Below are positions 39,801 through 48,376 of a DNA stretch of 48,376 nt, one piece after another (positions within the stretch are counted from its first letter, which is position 1; the number at the start of each line of letters is the position of its first letter). The notes under the pieces were generated by a model. It was not told the origin of the DNA, searched no databases, and saw only the letters and a list, made by a program, of their open reading frames with translations. This DNA is from Mnemiopsis leidyi (taxonomy: Eukaryota; Ctenophora; Tentaculata; Lobata; Bolinopsidae). The DNA is taken from positions 89,133-137,508 of the forward strand of contig JH156829.1 in assembly GCA_000226015.1 (NCBI GenBank). Reading direction: 5' to 3'. Position numbers and translations under genes: made by a program.

Positions 39801-42800
39801 CACTGTGTATTAAGCACTAATACTACGGTATACTCCCAGGTATAGTACAATTATACAGACACGCTCTAGACACGACAGAATACGAACTAGCTTTACAAGG
39901 ACTAGCAGCACTGCTGCTTTCTCCAACTGAGGTGTTTATACAGGTACTGTACTTTCTCTTTTTTTTCTTAAATAGTCAATACAAAATTATGTCTAAATTT
40001 TGTCTATACTTTGCCTATACTATAGCAATACTATGGCAATACTATGGCTATACTATGTCTATGCGATGTGCTTGATGCTTTATCAAACTTTATCTCTCAT
40101 CTGATAAATGCAAAGGATGTTTTCAACTTTTTGAGAGACATGAAGTTAGATTACTCACTATTAAGTACCCAAAGCGGCCGCAGTTTTTACGTTATATAAG
40201 GGCTACTACATTCTTGATTCTTTACATGAACATTGCATCTAATGTGCTATGAGTAATTTGATAAGCTTATTTCTTAAGTATTTCTCATATGAATTTCCTT
40301 GATGCGGCAATTATTAGAAGCCTAAGTGATAACGTTACTAAAGCTACTGTAAACAGAGAAAGTCTGAAACTGCAAAGTTATAATGCGACTATAATCTATA
40401 TAAAGTCTATATATAGACTTTATATAGATTATATATATATATAAAAACCTCTTTTCAGGACGAGTTGTATCCGGAACTAAATATATTTACATTACAACCG
40501 GACAAAACTATCACTAAGGATATGGACCACGACACTGTCCTAGCTACTGACGTCGTCAGTTTACTTACCGACAGTCAGGTGTGTAGTCCAAGAACTTTTT
40601 CTTTTTTCTAATAATCAATGCAAGCGAGTTTAAATTTGAGAGGCAACTTCTGCGTTTTGGAGGTTGTCTTTTGAAACTACAAAGTTATAATGCAACTATA
40701 ATCTATATCACAATCTTCATCGACCTATTATCGGCGTATTCAGATTTCCGTCTTAACTAATGGCTTAATACTTAAGTAATAACGTGTTGCACTTTGTCTT
40801 ATAATTTAATTAAAGTCGATATAACTTATAACGTGGTCAAGATAGTTAGATTTTCAGCAAAATTGTCGCAGGTGCTTTTGGACTTTTTCCTCTAGACATT
40901 GCTTTTCAAACTTTCCGGATAATTTTCAGTGGGTTTTTAAGTTAGAATAGATCTGAAATACCCTGATGATAAAATTATTGTGAGTTATAAGCAATAAAGG
41001 ATTTTCAGCAGCCAGGATTGCAAAATTTGTGACATTTCCCCTCACAGTTACCACAGAGATTCTGGTATCTTCTAGCTAAACACGAGCTGACAAACACACT
41101 TGCAGACAACATTCTTAATGTTCTTCATCACATCGCTCAACATTCTCTCCATACCTGCATGGTGAGTCAGAATAGCGTTATCTTGAATGTATAATGAGTT
41201 TTACTGAATTATAAATTTTCTGCGCTAGCGCCGGAAAATATGATCCCGGCACAGAATTATCTTTCAATGGAATTGTAATTCAAAGCTCAAGATTCTTGCT
41301 TCTAAAGGAAGTAAAGATCTATTTTCATTTAAATTCAGAGATGACAGAATTGTAAAACTCATAATCATCACCCGAAACTCGTCAGCAATTATTGATATTT
41401 CATTGTAGTTAATGTAGTTATTGTAGTTAATGTGTAATTGTAGTTGATGTGAAACACTTTGCCAACTAAATGTCGCAACTTTACCAACAACTAAATTCAG
41501 GTGATGATGAAACACGGCACATTGCTGGAGAAGATTGTGGAACTGTTTCTTCCCACCGATCTGACTCACTGTCTAACATGCGACTCTGAGACTTGCTGCA
41601 CCGGACATCCTTCTTATACAGGTTTATTTCCTGATACTTCTTCTTTACTTTAATCGTTCACCAGGCTCACCACAAATCTTATTATAAGTGACCAGAAAAC
41701 GAAGAACTTTCGTCCATAGTTTATTTGATTGCTTGGATTATGACCACGATCTTTTAGGCGGTTACACGATGAATAGTTTCGCTTGCCCCTGTAAGACGTT
41801 TGATACGTAAACGACAACCTTTTCCCTATTCAGCTAATCTATTTCTCTTCATGAAAAATTTTAATTTGTTTATCGTTTTGTTTTCAGTTGTGAAGATCCT
41901 TCGAATATTAAGTGGGCACAGTAAGACAGCCGCCGAAGATTTGACAAGGAAGTTTTCCCTTGAGACTCTTATCAAAATGTACTTATCGCTCAATCACAAA
42001 GACTTTAAAGGTAAGATAAAGAATTTCACAAAATTTGTCGAAGTATACGTTAGGTATATATTATTATTATAATATTATTGCACGTAAGCCACTCTCCAAT
42101 AGTAATGTTCACGATTTTCAATCTTACTGAATTGATGAACATCAAAGAAAGCCCCAATCCCGCGACTAAATTAAACAAGATATAAGAATAATCCCTGGCA
42201 GGCGATGAAGTGTTGAAGTGTCAGATTGAAGTAGCGAGGTTGTGGGACGTGTTGTTAAACTGGGGACTGTGTACCGGTGTTTACACCGCTGTCTACCCTC
42301 TTCTTGTCAGGTTAGCCAACTTGTTTCTGTCTTCTTGTCAGGTTAGCCAACTTGTTTCTGTCTTCTTGTCAGGTTAGCCAACTTGTTTCTGTCTTCTTGT
42401 CAGGTTAGCCAACTTGTTCCTGTCTTCTTGTCAGGTTTTTAGTCAACTATTTTCTGTCTTCTTGTAAGGTCTCTTAGCCAACTTTTTTCTGTCCTGCATG
42501 TTCTACTTATTTGCTTGTCCGTCTAGGATTTTTCACGATTGTCGACAAAAAGGGACGAATTGTAACATAATGAGATAGTTTTCTCGACTTAGAAACGTTT
42601 TTCACCCACCAGGGAGCTGGCTGGTGGAGGACAAAGATCGGTAAAGTTGACATCGTCTCTGGTGGTTGCCTTGACGACGGGACTGGCTGTTTTGCCCTGG
42701 GGCGAGGTGGGTTCTATCTACCACCCCATTCTCAACAACATTCTCTCCTGGGCCAACTCTCCGCCTTCAGGGCAAGATCTCCCTCCTAAAGACGACATTC

Positions 42801-44756
42801 TTCTGATATCGACGATCCTGAAGTTTTTGTCGAACTTTGTGAAACTACATCATTCTAAACACTACGATGTTCAGCTCGTAGACCAGGTTTGACACTATCT
42901 TAATCAGGGCATTAGTCGGGCTTAAGAATGTACGGCAGTATCTGCTATGTCCTATGATGAATACGGGAAAAAAGACAGATCTGCCATAAGATATTTTCTC
43001 TTTGCATCTTTTAAACTCTGCAGACACTAAGTCAGTGCTTACAACTGATTTGTTATCTACTCAACACTTTAACAGGTTACCGACATGGTTACAAGAATCA
43101 TCAGACCTCTGGTTGTTGGTAAGATGTTGGACCAAGCCATGGACTTCGTAGTTTACTGCAAATCTTTTCAACCCAAACATCTATTGAAGGTATTTTCTTA
43201 AAACGATACGCGTATAATTTCTAGTCATTTTGATTCACGTTTCCTCAACCGTTTGTGAAATCGAAGTATAATCATCATGATTAACGAGCGTTATAATCAG
43301 CATTACTTTCTCTATTATAGTTTAATCTCGATCCTTCCCATAGGTACCAAGTCTCCCTACGTTAGAGCTACATCAATACCACAAAACCTCCGCAAGCAGT
43401 TCAGATCCTCTAGACCTCCGGGTGCTCTCTCCGGCTGGAGAAGAGATACTTCTGTTCCACGCCTGCTCAGACTTTATCAGACAAACCTGTAACTTTCTGT
43501 CGTGCGCGTTCAACGTTAACAAGCAACTGTCTGAAGTGATCACTGGTTTCCTTGAAAAGTGTGACAAAGTAGTGCTGTGTGACATAAACAGACACTTCCG
43601 TTACAACAAGACTGGGTATCTAGATACGGATGTTCCTGATATGATCCTGCACGGCGTGACTCTTCTGAAGCTGGACTATCTGACTCTGGCTCACAAAGTT
43701 TCGAGAAAGATAGAGTCGCCTCAGCGGCGTGAGCTGATGTTGGCTGCCGGTATTAAAGTTGTGTCTGAACTGAGAGCAGGGTTTGAATACCAACAGTTTG
43801 GTTTGATTAGCGGAGTCTTGTTCGACAGCAATGTAAACAAGTTCTCCTCCTCACTGGGCCAACTGTTCATCAAGAATTTCGAGAATGTGGTTTCCAGGAA
43901 CAGAGTGATGAAGTCCCAGAAATATTGGACAAAATCAGACCTCGGTGCCCAGAGATCTCTTTATCTGGGGAAACTAGTGGAGGAGACAAAAGTCTCTGCT
44001 GCGTGGGTATTCTTGTCTGATGAAGTGCTCTCCTCTCTCCCTGAACCAATCATGGTGCAATATCTCGAATTCCTGGAATATTTGATTACTTCCAAAGATG
44101 TATTAGCCGGAGTGCCGCTCTGTGTACAACTTATTTTTGTCATGAAAGTATTTCTTCTCCCCTCACAGCCCTTCCTCGACGCCAAAATATCGGGCGTTCT
44201 TAAGAATCTGCTAAAGTACTTCAGTAGTATTCCTTACATTGATTTCAGAGACTCCAAACTATCGGGTTACCCTTCTTTTGGAGACTTCTTCAACACATTT
44301 TGCGGATCATATGAAGCGGAAGGGTTCTGTGATCCAGTCTTTGCAGGTTACATCCTTCTTCCGACCCGCTGTGACTACGCGCTAACTTATCGTCGTCTCA
44401 TTTGGGTGGAGCGTATCGAAACCCTGCGACTCCTCCGCAAATCTTGTTTCTTGGTATCCAAATGTCTGACAGCCATCGAGACAGATGCGGACATGATGAC
44501 CATTTATGTTACTGCCCTTAAAAACGGGATTTCGGGAATTCCAAAGATGATTGCTATGCATCACTTAGTGCGGTTTTTAGTTGACGATAGGGTGAAAAAG
44601 GAAGATGATTTACTAAATTTAGTGCTTCGTTATCTAAAGTTGTGTTCAGAGGATGTCAAGGAAGAACTTCTCAAGTTTCATAAAGTTAATGAGTTTAATG
44701 AGATTGTATTTCATGAGAAACTCCCTGTTGGACGAAGAGAAGCTTTTAAATTATAA
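36682..44756 (+). CDS. RPAP1: RNA polymerase II-associated protein 1 (17 coding exons)
   Basis: Joined exons: 36682-36861, 37143-37438, 37648-37772, 37873-38051, 38182-38346, 38505-38586, 38769-38845, 38999-39116, 39840-39943, 40459-40578, 41048-41161, 41501-41621, 41888-42010, 42202-42310, 42613-42886, 43076-43189, 43344-44756. Total 3714 nt, 1237 residues; phases match throughout. RPAP1 helps assemble and import RNA polymerase II, working with the R2TP/prefoldin chaperone system. Conserved blocks: N-terminal ETEEDLLKLQAEFLKQK, RPAP1_N-like (about 173-210, DPKIVEFLRRR), RPAP1_C-like (about 294-370, LEPDKLQWMSDIPP and LHHHGEE), then an alpha-helical C-terminal half. Human RPAP1 is about 1390 residues, so this is a normal if slightly short orthologue. 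Confidence 0.93.
37143..37438 (+). CDS. RPAP1: RPAP1 exon 2
   Basis: Codes for DTDLASILSNICELDVRSKT and GRKKSLFAMQFDKRN; human RPAP1 has HITAVLTKIIERD and GKRSIFAQEIAARR in the same order. The end is set at GTAACT (phase 2) because exon 3 needs it; an earlier GTGTGC at 37397 would break the frame. Confidence 0.82.
37648..37772 (+). CDS. RPAP1: RPAP1 exon 3: RPAP1_N block, first part
   Basis: Codes for MAIEDETNKILNKMTEDEKQ, matching the human IHEENIARLQAMAPEEILQ helix. Phase 2 in, phase 1 out. Confidence 0.9.
37873..38051 (+). CDS. RPAP1: RPAP1 exon 4: RPAP1_N block, second part
   Basis: Codes for DPKIVEFLRRRKREAQDKKE, matching human LDPSLVAFLR, followed by a basic helix. GTAAGT donor. Confidence 0.92.
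38182..38346 (+). CDS. RPAP1: RPAP1 exon 5: start of RPAP1_C block
   Basis: Codes for GTLEPDKLQWMSDIPPTK, matching human DTVELEKLHWTQDLPPV. The donor GTGGAA is weak but in phase. Confidence 0.88.
38505..38586 (+). CDS. RPAP1: RPAP1 exon 6
   Basis: Codes for GDQVRFDFDGKIVPRGTNIH, matching human QARFSLQGELLAPDVDLP. Phase 0 in, phase 1 out. Confidence 0.88.
38769..38845 (+). CDS. RPAP1: RPAP1 exon 7: LHHHGEE signature
   Basis: Codes for LHHHGEEPSQAGYTLDELFI, almost identical to human [20 protein letters not shown]. This is the clearest family mark in the gene. Confidence 0.96.
38999..39116 (+). CDS. RPAP1: RPAP1 exon 8, with GC splice donor
   Basis: Codes for VLRQRQIAIETLVHITQRAR and ends QLLLDSG across the junction. 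The only donor that keeps the family alignment is CTCAG|GCGAGT, a GC donor. Confidence 0.85.
39290..39470 (+). repeat. TGTATAGTACACTG/TGTATAGTTCAT tandem repeat
   Basis: Degenerate copies of about 13 bp; similar copies flank the SINE on its other side (39750-39805), so the SINE probably landed inside the array. Confidence 0.85.
39491..39748 (+). mobile_element. tRNA-derived SINE
   Basis: The head has an A-box-like GTCGGTGTAGTGCTATC and a B-box GGTTCCATTCC at 39540-39550, spaced as in a tRNA promoter. A non-tRNA body follows, and the element ends in CAAATACAAATACAAATA. About 260 bp. The family is not identified. Confidence 0.75.
39840..39943 (+). CDS. RPAP1: RPAP1 exon 9
   Basis: Starts after ACTCCCAG. 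The joined protein LLLDSGIVQLYRHALDTTEY aligns with human [20 protein letters not shown]. Ends phase 0 at GTACTG. Confidence 0.85.
40391..40432. other. Perfect 42-bp AT-rich palindrome
   Basis: ATAATCTATATAAAGTCTATA followed by its exact reverse complement. Could form a hairpin in the RPAP1 pre-mRNA just before the exon 10 acceptor. A half copy (GTTATAATGCAACTATAATC) occurs near 40685. Confidence 0.95.
40459..40578 (+). CDS. RPAP1: RPAP1 exon 10
   Basis: 40 codons after CTTTTCAG: DELYPELNIFTLQPDKTITK and DHDTVLATDVVSLLTDSQ. An AT-rich palindrome lies 26 bp upstream. Confidence 0.88.
41048..41161 (+). CDS. RPAP1: RPAP1 exon 11
   Basis: 38 codons: LPQRFWYLLAKHELTNTLAD and ILNVLHHIAQHSLHTCM, matching human LLPRLRYVLEV and DILAVLIRLARHS. 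Confidence 0.9.
41501..41621 (+). CDS. RPAP1: RPAP1 exon 12
   Basis: Codes for HGTLLEKIVELFLPTDLTHC, comparable to human CPRLIETIVREFLPTSW. Contains four Cys near its end. Phase 1 at GTTTAT. Confidence 0.88.
41888..42010 (+). CDS. RPAP1: RPAP1 exon 13
   Basis: Codes for VVKILRILSGHSKTAAEDLT, matching human [20 protein letters not shown]. Phase 1 at GTAAGA. Confidence 0.9.
42202..42310 (+). CDS. RPAP1: RPAP1 exon 14, donor inside a minisatellite
   Basis: Codes for EVARLWDVLLNWGLCTGVYT and YPLLVR, comparable to human TEALRLWAVAASYGQGG. The donor CAG|GTTAGC is the first of several identical copies spaced 31 bp. Confidence 0.88.
42301..42470 (+). repeat. 31-bp minisatellite overlapping the exon 14 donor
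   Basis: Unit CTTCTTGTCAGGTTAGCCAA plus CTTGTTTCTGT. GTTAGCC recurs at 42311, 42342, 42373 and 42404; two decayed copies follow. Confidence 0.95.
42613..42886 (+). CDS. RPAP1: RPAP1 exon 15
   Basis: 91 codons, including SSLVVALTTGLAVLPWGEVG and DILLISTILKFLSNFVKLHH. Helical, no motif named. Phase 0 at GTTTGA, a weak donor. Confidence 0.85.
43076..43189 (+). CDS. RPAP1: RPAP1 exon 16
   Basis: 38 codons: VTDMVTRIIRPLVVGKMLDQ and on to PKHLLK. Phase 0 both ends. Confidence 0.85.
43344..44756 (+). CDS. RPAP1: RPAP1 exon 17: long terminal exon
   Basis: 470 codons plus TAA, starting VPSLPTLELHQYHKTSA after a TAG acceptor. It covers the whole helical C-terminal third of the protein in one exon, unlike the short exons before it. 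The C-terminus is poorly conserved and I do not name a domain. Confidence 0.9.
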   Translation, partial: VPSLPTLELHQYHKTSASSSDPLDLRVLSPAGEEILLFHACSDFIRQTCNFLSCAFNVNKQLSEVITGFLEKCDKVVLCDINRHFRYNKTGYLDTDVPDMILHGVTLLKLDYLTLAHKVSRKIESPQRRELMLAAGIKVVSELRAGFEYQQFGLISGVLFDSNVNKFSSSLGQLFIKNFENVVSRNRVMKSQKYWTKSDLGAQRSLYLGKLVEETKVSAAWVFLSDEVLSSLPEPIMVQYLEFLEYLITSKDVLAGVPLCVQLIFVMKVFLLPSQPFLDAKISGVLKNLLKYFSSIPYIDFRDSKLSGYPSFGDFFNTFCGSYEAEGFCDPVFAGYILLPTRCDYALTYRRLIWVERIETLRLLRKSCFLVSKCLTAIETDADMMTIYVTALKNGISGIPKMIAMHHLVRFLVDDRVKKEDDLLNLVLRYLKLCSEDVKEELLKFHKVNEFNEIVFHEKLPVGRREAFKL

Positions 44757-45421
44757 ACTTTTTTACAGATTTAAAAAAGATAATGCTCAAATTCCTTTCA
44801 TATTTGGTCGTTCAATCTTTATAAAGGCACATGAGTTGAATTCAACATTGTTGTGTTGATTCTAAAATAATTACTCAGCTATGTTATCTTTCTAAAGTAC
44901 CATATATACATAATTTCATACGCACGTATCGTTTGTGAGGTACATTGCTTGTTAGCAGTCACTAACTCTCTGTTTTGTGTAGCAATGTACGATGTGTACA
45001 CTGTGTACACTGTACATATATGTACAGTATATACATTTGTATGCTCACGGTCAAGCTACAGTCGCTATACGGGAGATTACATCTACATGTTGTGGTGGGG
45101 AAATCAGGGTTCATTAGAACCTGCACAAACCTGCTCAACCTTCTGTGGAATGTACACATTCCAGGTATTTGTGGTAAATTCAGCTTGACATTTGTTCTAT
45201 TGTTGTACGACACATGATCCTGCAATTGTGTACATATTTGATGTAAAAGTAACCAGCTTTTAAACAAAATCTTAATTCTTACTCGAATAATTAAAATTCC
45301 GTTTATCAAACCTTGTGTTTTGCAGGGATGTGTCCAGATAAAGGATTGTTCCAGACGTTTCTGGAAATAGAAATTCTGGATGAGTGATACAACATCTACA
45401 TACACTTATAACAGAGATCCT
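44757..45421 (+). other. RPAP1 3' UTR and downstream region
   Basis: No canonical AATAAA soon after the stop. An ATTAAA variant is at 45290-45295; the first AATAAA is at 45608, inside the satellite that follows. No gene recognised here. Confidence 0.45.
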
Positions 45422-46281
45422 GGGACTGTACATTATATTCTGTATGGAGTTATAGTCGTTATAAGTGACATTACATCTACATTTGTGGTAACGAAAACAA
45501 AGTTCAGGAAGATGAGGATTTTAAGAAGAACCTGCACAAACCCTGCTTTTATTCTCAAAATGTAGGACTATATCTACAATCTACATAGTGTAAATATTAC
45601 ACATACAATAAAGTAGGGACTGTACATTATATTCTGTATGGAATAAAAGTCGTTATAAGTGACATTACATCTACATTTGTGGTAACGAAAACAAAGTTCA
45701 GAAAGATGAGGATTTTAAGAAGGACTTGCACAAACCCAGCTTTTAATCTCAAAATGTAGGACTATATCTATATCTACAATCTACATAGTGTAAATATTAC
45801 ACATACAATGGAGCAGGGACTGTACATTATATTCTGTATGGAGTTATAGTCGTTACAAGTGACATTACATCTACATTTGTGGTAACGAAAACAAAGTTCA
45901 GAAAGATGAGGATTTTTAGAAGGACTTGCACAAACCCTGCTTTTATTCTCAAAATGTAGGACTATATCTACAATCTACATAGTGTAAATATTACACATAC
46001 AATGAAGCAGGGACTGTACATTATATTCTGTATGGAATAAAAGTCGTTACAAGTGACATTACATCTACATTTGTGGTAACGAAAACAAAGTTCAGAAAGA
46101 TGAGGATTTTAAGAAGGACTTGCACAAACCCAGCTTTTATTCTTAAAATGTAGGACTATATCTACAATCTACATGGTGTAAATATTACACATACAATAAA
46201 GCAGGGACTGTACATTATATTCTGTATGGAATAAACGTCGTTATAAGTGACATTACATCTACATTTGTGGTAACGAAAATT
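45422..46281 (+). repeat. 194-bp satellite, about 4.4 copies
   Basis: GGGACTGTACATTATATTCT recurs at 45422, 45616, 45816, 46010 and 46204. Copies are highly similar, one with a 6-bp insertion; several carry ACAATAAAG or ACAATGAAG before the next unit. The last copy breaks off at GTAACGAAAA. Confidence 0.95.
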
Positions 46282-47088
46282 GGGTATTATGTGTCTACAT
46301 CTACATGAACAATGAATGATACTGTGCATGTGAAGATATTCCTGCTGTTAGAGATGATTAAGCTGCTGTAACTGTTATTTCATCTACATTTTATATATTA
46401 TCGCTCTTTTGTAATTGCAGATCTGAAAATGACAGCTTTTACGTATTTATCATTACCGAAATCGGTTTTAAATTCTATTTCATAACGGCTTTTCAATTTT
46501 ACAAAAAATCGTTTATTTTGTTAACTTTTTTCGGCAAATCTTATTACTGAATTAAGATAATACCCGCATAATAAAACAGAAAAATTATCAACATCTTTTT
46601 CTTCGTAGGGGACTGTCAACTTCATCGTTCACTTATTCAAAGTTATTCCTCTCTGCTTTTTTTCGAGAAGCCACAAAACATAAATTAGGCCGACCCTCCT
46701 GCCCTCCTCAGTCACTTGACCGATAGCGGATAGATTCGGCACAGCTTGTCATGCGATGATTGGAGTCATGTGACCTGCTTGTAGTTACATGTTGTGTTTC
46801 AAGACAAGTGTGATTTCTCATAGCTTGATTCTTGAGCACAGGATCAGTAAAGAAGCAAATCCACACACCCCGTGTAGTGATGGGTGGGGTTAATTAGATC
46901 ATTCAGACATTCAGTTTAAGTAGGTTTGTTTCAGACGGTCACAGGATACATTTCATAGGACGTAACGCGCATGTGCTTTTTAGGGTCATTTACATCGCGC
47001 GCTTACATACGTACGTGCATGACACGGCTCCATAAATCGTCCTCACGTGATCGATTATGATGTAGATGAGGGATGAGACATGAAAGTG
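46282..47088. other. Intergenic stretch
   Basis: AT-rich, then mixed sequence. I see no gene, RNA or repeat array in it. Confidence 0.5.
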
Positions 47089-47192
47089 TTAACGGGCGAT
47101 GCGCTTCTAGATTTTCTTCTTGTCTGTTGTCGCCAGGCCAGAAATGCGTGAGAGCGCGTGATGGCTGCGACAGTATGTTATTAACCTACAAT
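47089..47192 (+). repeat. Dispersed repeat, copy B
   Basis: AACGGGCGATGCGCTTCTAG through CGCCAGGCCAGAAATGCGTG to TTATTAACCTACAA; same family as 34757-34852. Confidence 0.8.
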
Positions 47193-47298
47193 GAAAGCGG
47201 CGCACGACCGGGCTCAATTTCACCTAACATAACACATAACAAGGTGGTTATGTCACACGTTGTCCTGGGAACTAAGTCTTTTGTTGCTTTGTTGATCG

Positions 47299-47476
47299 GA
47301 GGGAAACGTAGAGAGCCGCACAGTGCCGCGCGCGGTGATACCCGACTCACGCGCCGCAAAAGGGGTCTGTAGTAGCGTGCGTAAGCACCTGATTAAGTGA
47401 AGCTGAACCTCAAAAAGGATATTAACTTGTACCTTACCGGGCGATGCGCGGCTCTCTCTTTACGTTTCCCTCCGTA
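47299..47476. repeat. Inverted pair CGGAGGGAAACGTAGAGAGC
   Basis: CGGAGGGAAACGTAGAGAGCCGC near 47299 faces its inverted copy ending CTTTACGTTTCCCTCCG near 47476. Suggests a second, damaged inverted-repeat element next to the intact one. Confidence 0.65.
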
Positions 47477-47522
47477 ACAATTAGCCTGAGGTCCCCAGGC
47501 AACTTGTACCAGGTACATCGTT

Positions 47523-47811
47523 TTGTCGCGGTGATACCCGACTCACGCAGCTAAAGACGGATATAATTTCGTCAAACATCGTTCAGTTACCTGGCGATGC
47601 GCGGCTTTCTCTACGTTTGATCCCTCCCGCCGTTTCCTCCAAAGCAACAAATAGCCTGAGGTCCCCAGGCAATCGTAAAGTTGCAAATTTGAGTGGCACA
47701 GGATACCAAAGTCGAAATTGGAACTTCATCAATATTGACGAGATTATATCCGTCTAACGTTCTTACGAAACGTTCAGTTTTAGCTGCGTGAGTCGGGTAT
47801 CACCGCGACAA
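47523..47811. mobile_element. Inverted-repeat element (MITE-like), 289 bp
   Basis: Perfect 33-bp terminal inverted repeats at 47523-47555 and 47779-47811, starting TTGTCGCGGTGATACCCGAC. A second inner inverted block (47556-47573 against 47738-47755) has one mismatch. No ORF. A fragment of the same terminus occurs at about 47330. Confidence 0.8.
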
Positions 47812-48376
47812 CTGACAACATCAATATAAACTTGATATTTTAATAGTTCTAATTCTGAGCGATTTGAACCATAATTTTACATAACTTCAAACCTGGTGTT
47901 GCATGTTAATAACTTGGTAAACGCGCCCGTATCCTAATTTCGCGATAAGCTCAACCTCGCACAGGGATAAGTTAAACAAGTTTTCAAGTTAAACAAGTTT
48001 TATTTTCTCGTCTGCAATATCAATTACACAATAAAAATATAAAAATATCCTTCCGCTTTTCACGAAAATACTATCAAATTTAAATAAAAACTTCAAACCT
48101 CTAGAACATATAAAAATGATAAATTCCGTTATATATTCATGTGTGCCTATTTCAAGAACACTAATATTTGAAAAAATGCATGATAATATCAAAGAAATAT
48201 CAATAAAACTCAATTTTATATTTGAACTGCTCACTGATATTGGTTAGCTATCCTTTCATTATTAATAGTTGGCTACGAATCTCACCATTAATTGTACAGA
48301 CGGATAAAAGCATCTTGTTAAGTTTTAGCCTGTCAAACATTTGCTTGACTTGCTGCCGCGGAACGGCAGCCTCTAA
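47812..48376. other. Window end, intergenic
   Basis: AT-rich sequence with no recognised gene. A small hairpin CTGCCG-CGGAA-CGGCAG lies at the very end (48352-48368). Confidence 0.5.

Larger units (their letters stand above)
39117..39839 (+). other. RPAP1 GC-AG intron carrying a SINE
   Basis: Donor GCGAGT, acceptor ACTCCCAG. It contains a TATAGTACACTG-type repeat and a tRNA-derived SINE. Confidence 0.75.

Overview
The window is nuclear DNA from an invertebrate animal. Its two genes are split by many GT-AG introns, use the standard genetic code and encode animal-type proteins: a receptor tyrosine kinase and the RNA polymerase II assembly factor RPAP1. The rest is typical eukaryotic filler: many minisatellites, a long (AC)n tract with an N gap, a tRNA-derived SINE, a LINE remnant and small inverted-repeat elements. 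I cannot name the species from sequence alone. Exons were placed by reading translated segments, then requiring that splice sites and codon phase agree across every junction; no transcript evidence was available.

Gene 1 (3300-33074, +) is a complete receptor tyrosine kinase model of 25 coding exons. All phases match and the predicted protein has 1283 residues. It has a signal peptide, several Ig-like segments, two fibronectin type III (FN3) segments, one transmembrane helix and a tyrosine kinase domain split by an insert, followed by a Ser/Pro-rich tail. The second FN3 segment carries a furin-type basic site. The kinase insert carries two YVNL motifs and the protein ends in ETVL. The kinase core resembles the FGFR/VEGFR/PDGFR branch, but the ectodomain fits no standard family that I recognise.

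Gene 2 (36682-44756, +) is a complete 17-exon model of RPAP1 (1237 residues). It has recognisable RPAP1 N- and C-type conserved blocks and a very long last exon. One intron appears to be GC-AG and holds a SINE.

Layout: 1-3299 upstream DNA with 34-bp and 30-bp minisatellites and an X-box/CRE-like composite; 3300-33074 kinase gene; 33075-36681 its 3' region, a cluster of short interspersed repeats and a LINE remnant; 36682-44756 RPAP1; 44757-48376 a 194-bp satellite and nested inverted-repeat elements.

The most interesting feature is how often tandem duplication has landed on splice sites. A 51-bp in-frame duplication copies the acceptor and start of a kinase exon. A 21-bp repeat gives a ladder of in-frame acceptors before the first kinase exon. 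A 31-bp repeat multiplies a splice donor in RPAP1. There are also three clusters of CCAAT and/or CACGTG boxes with helical spacing in kinase-gene introns, which could be internal promoters.
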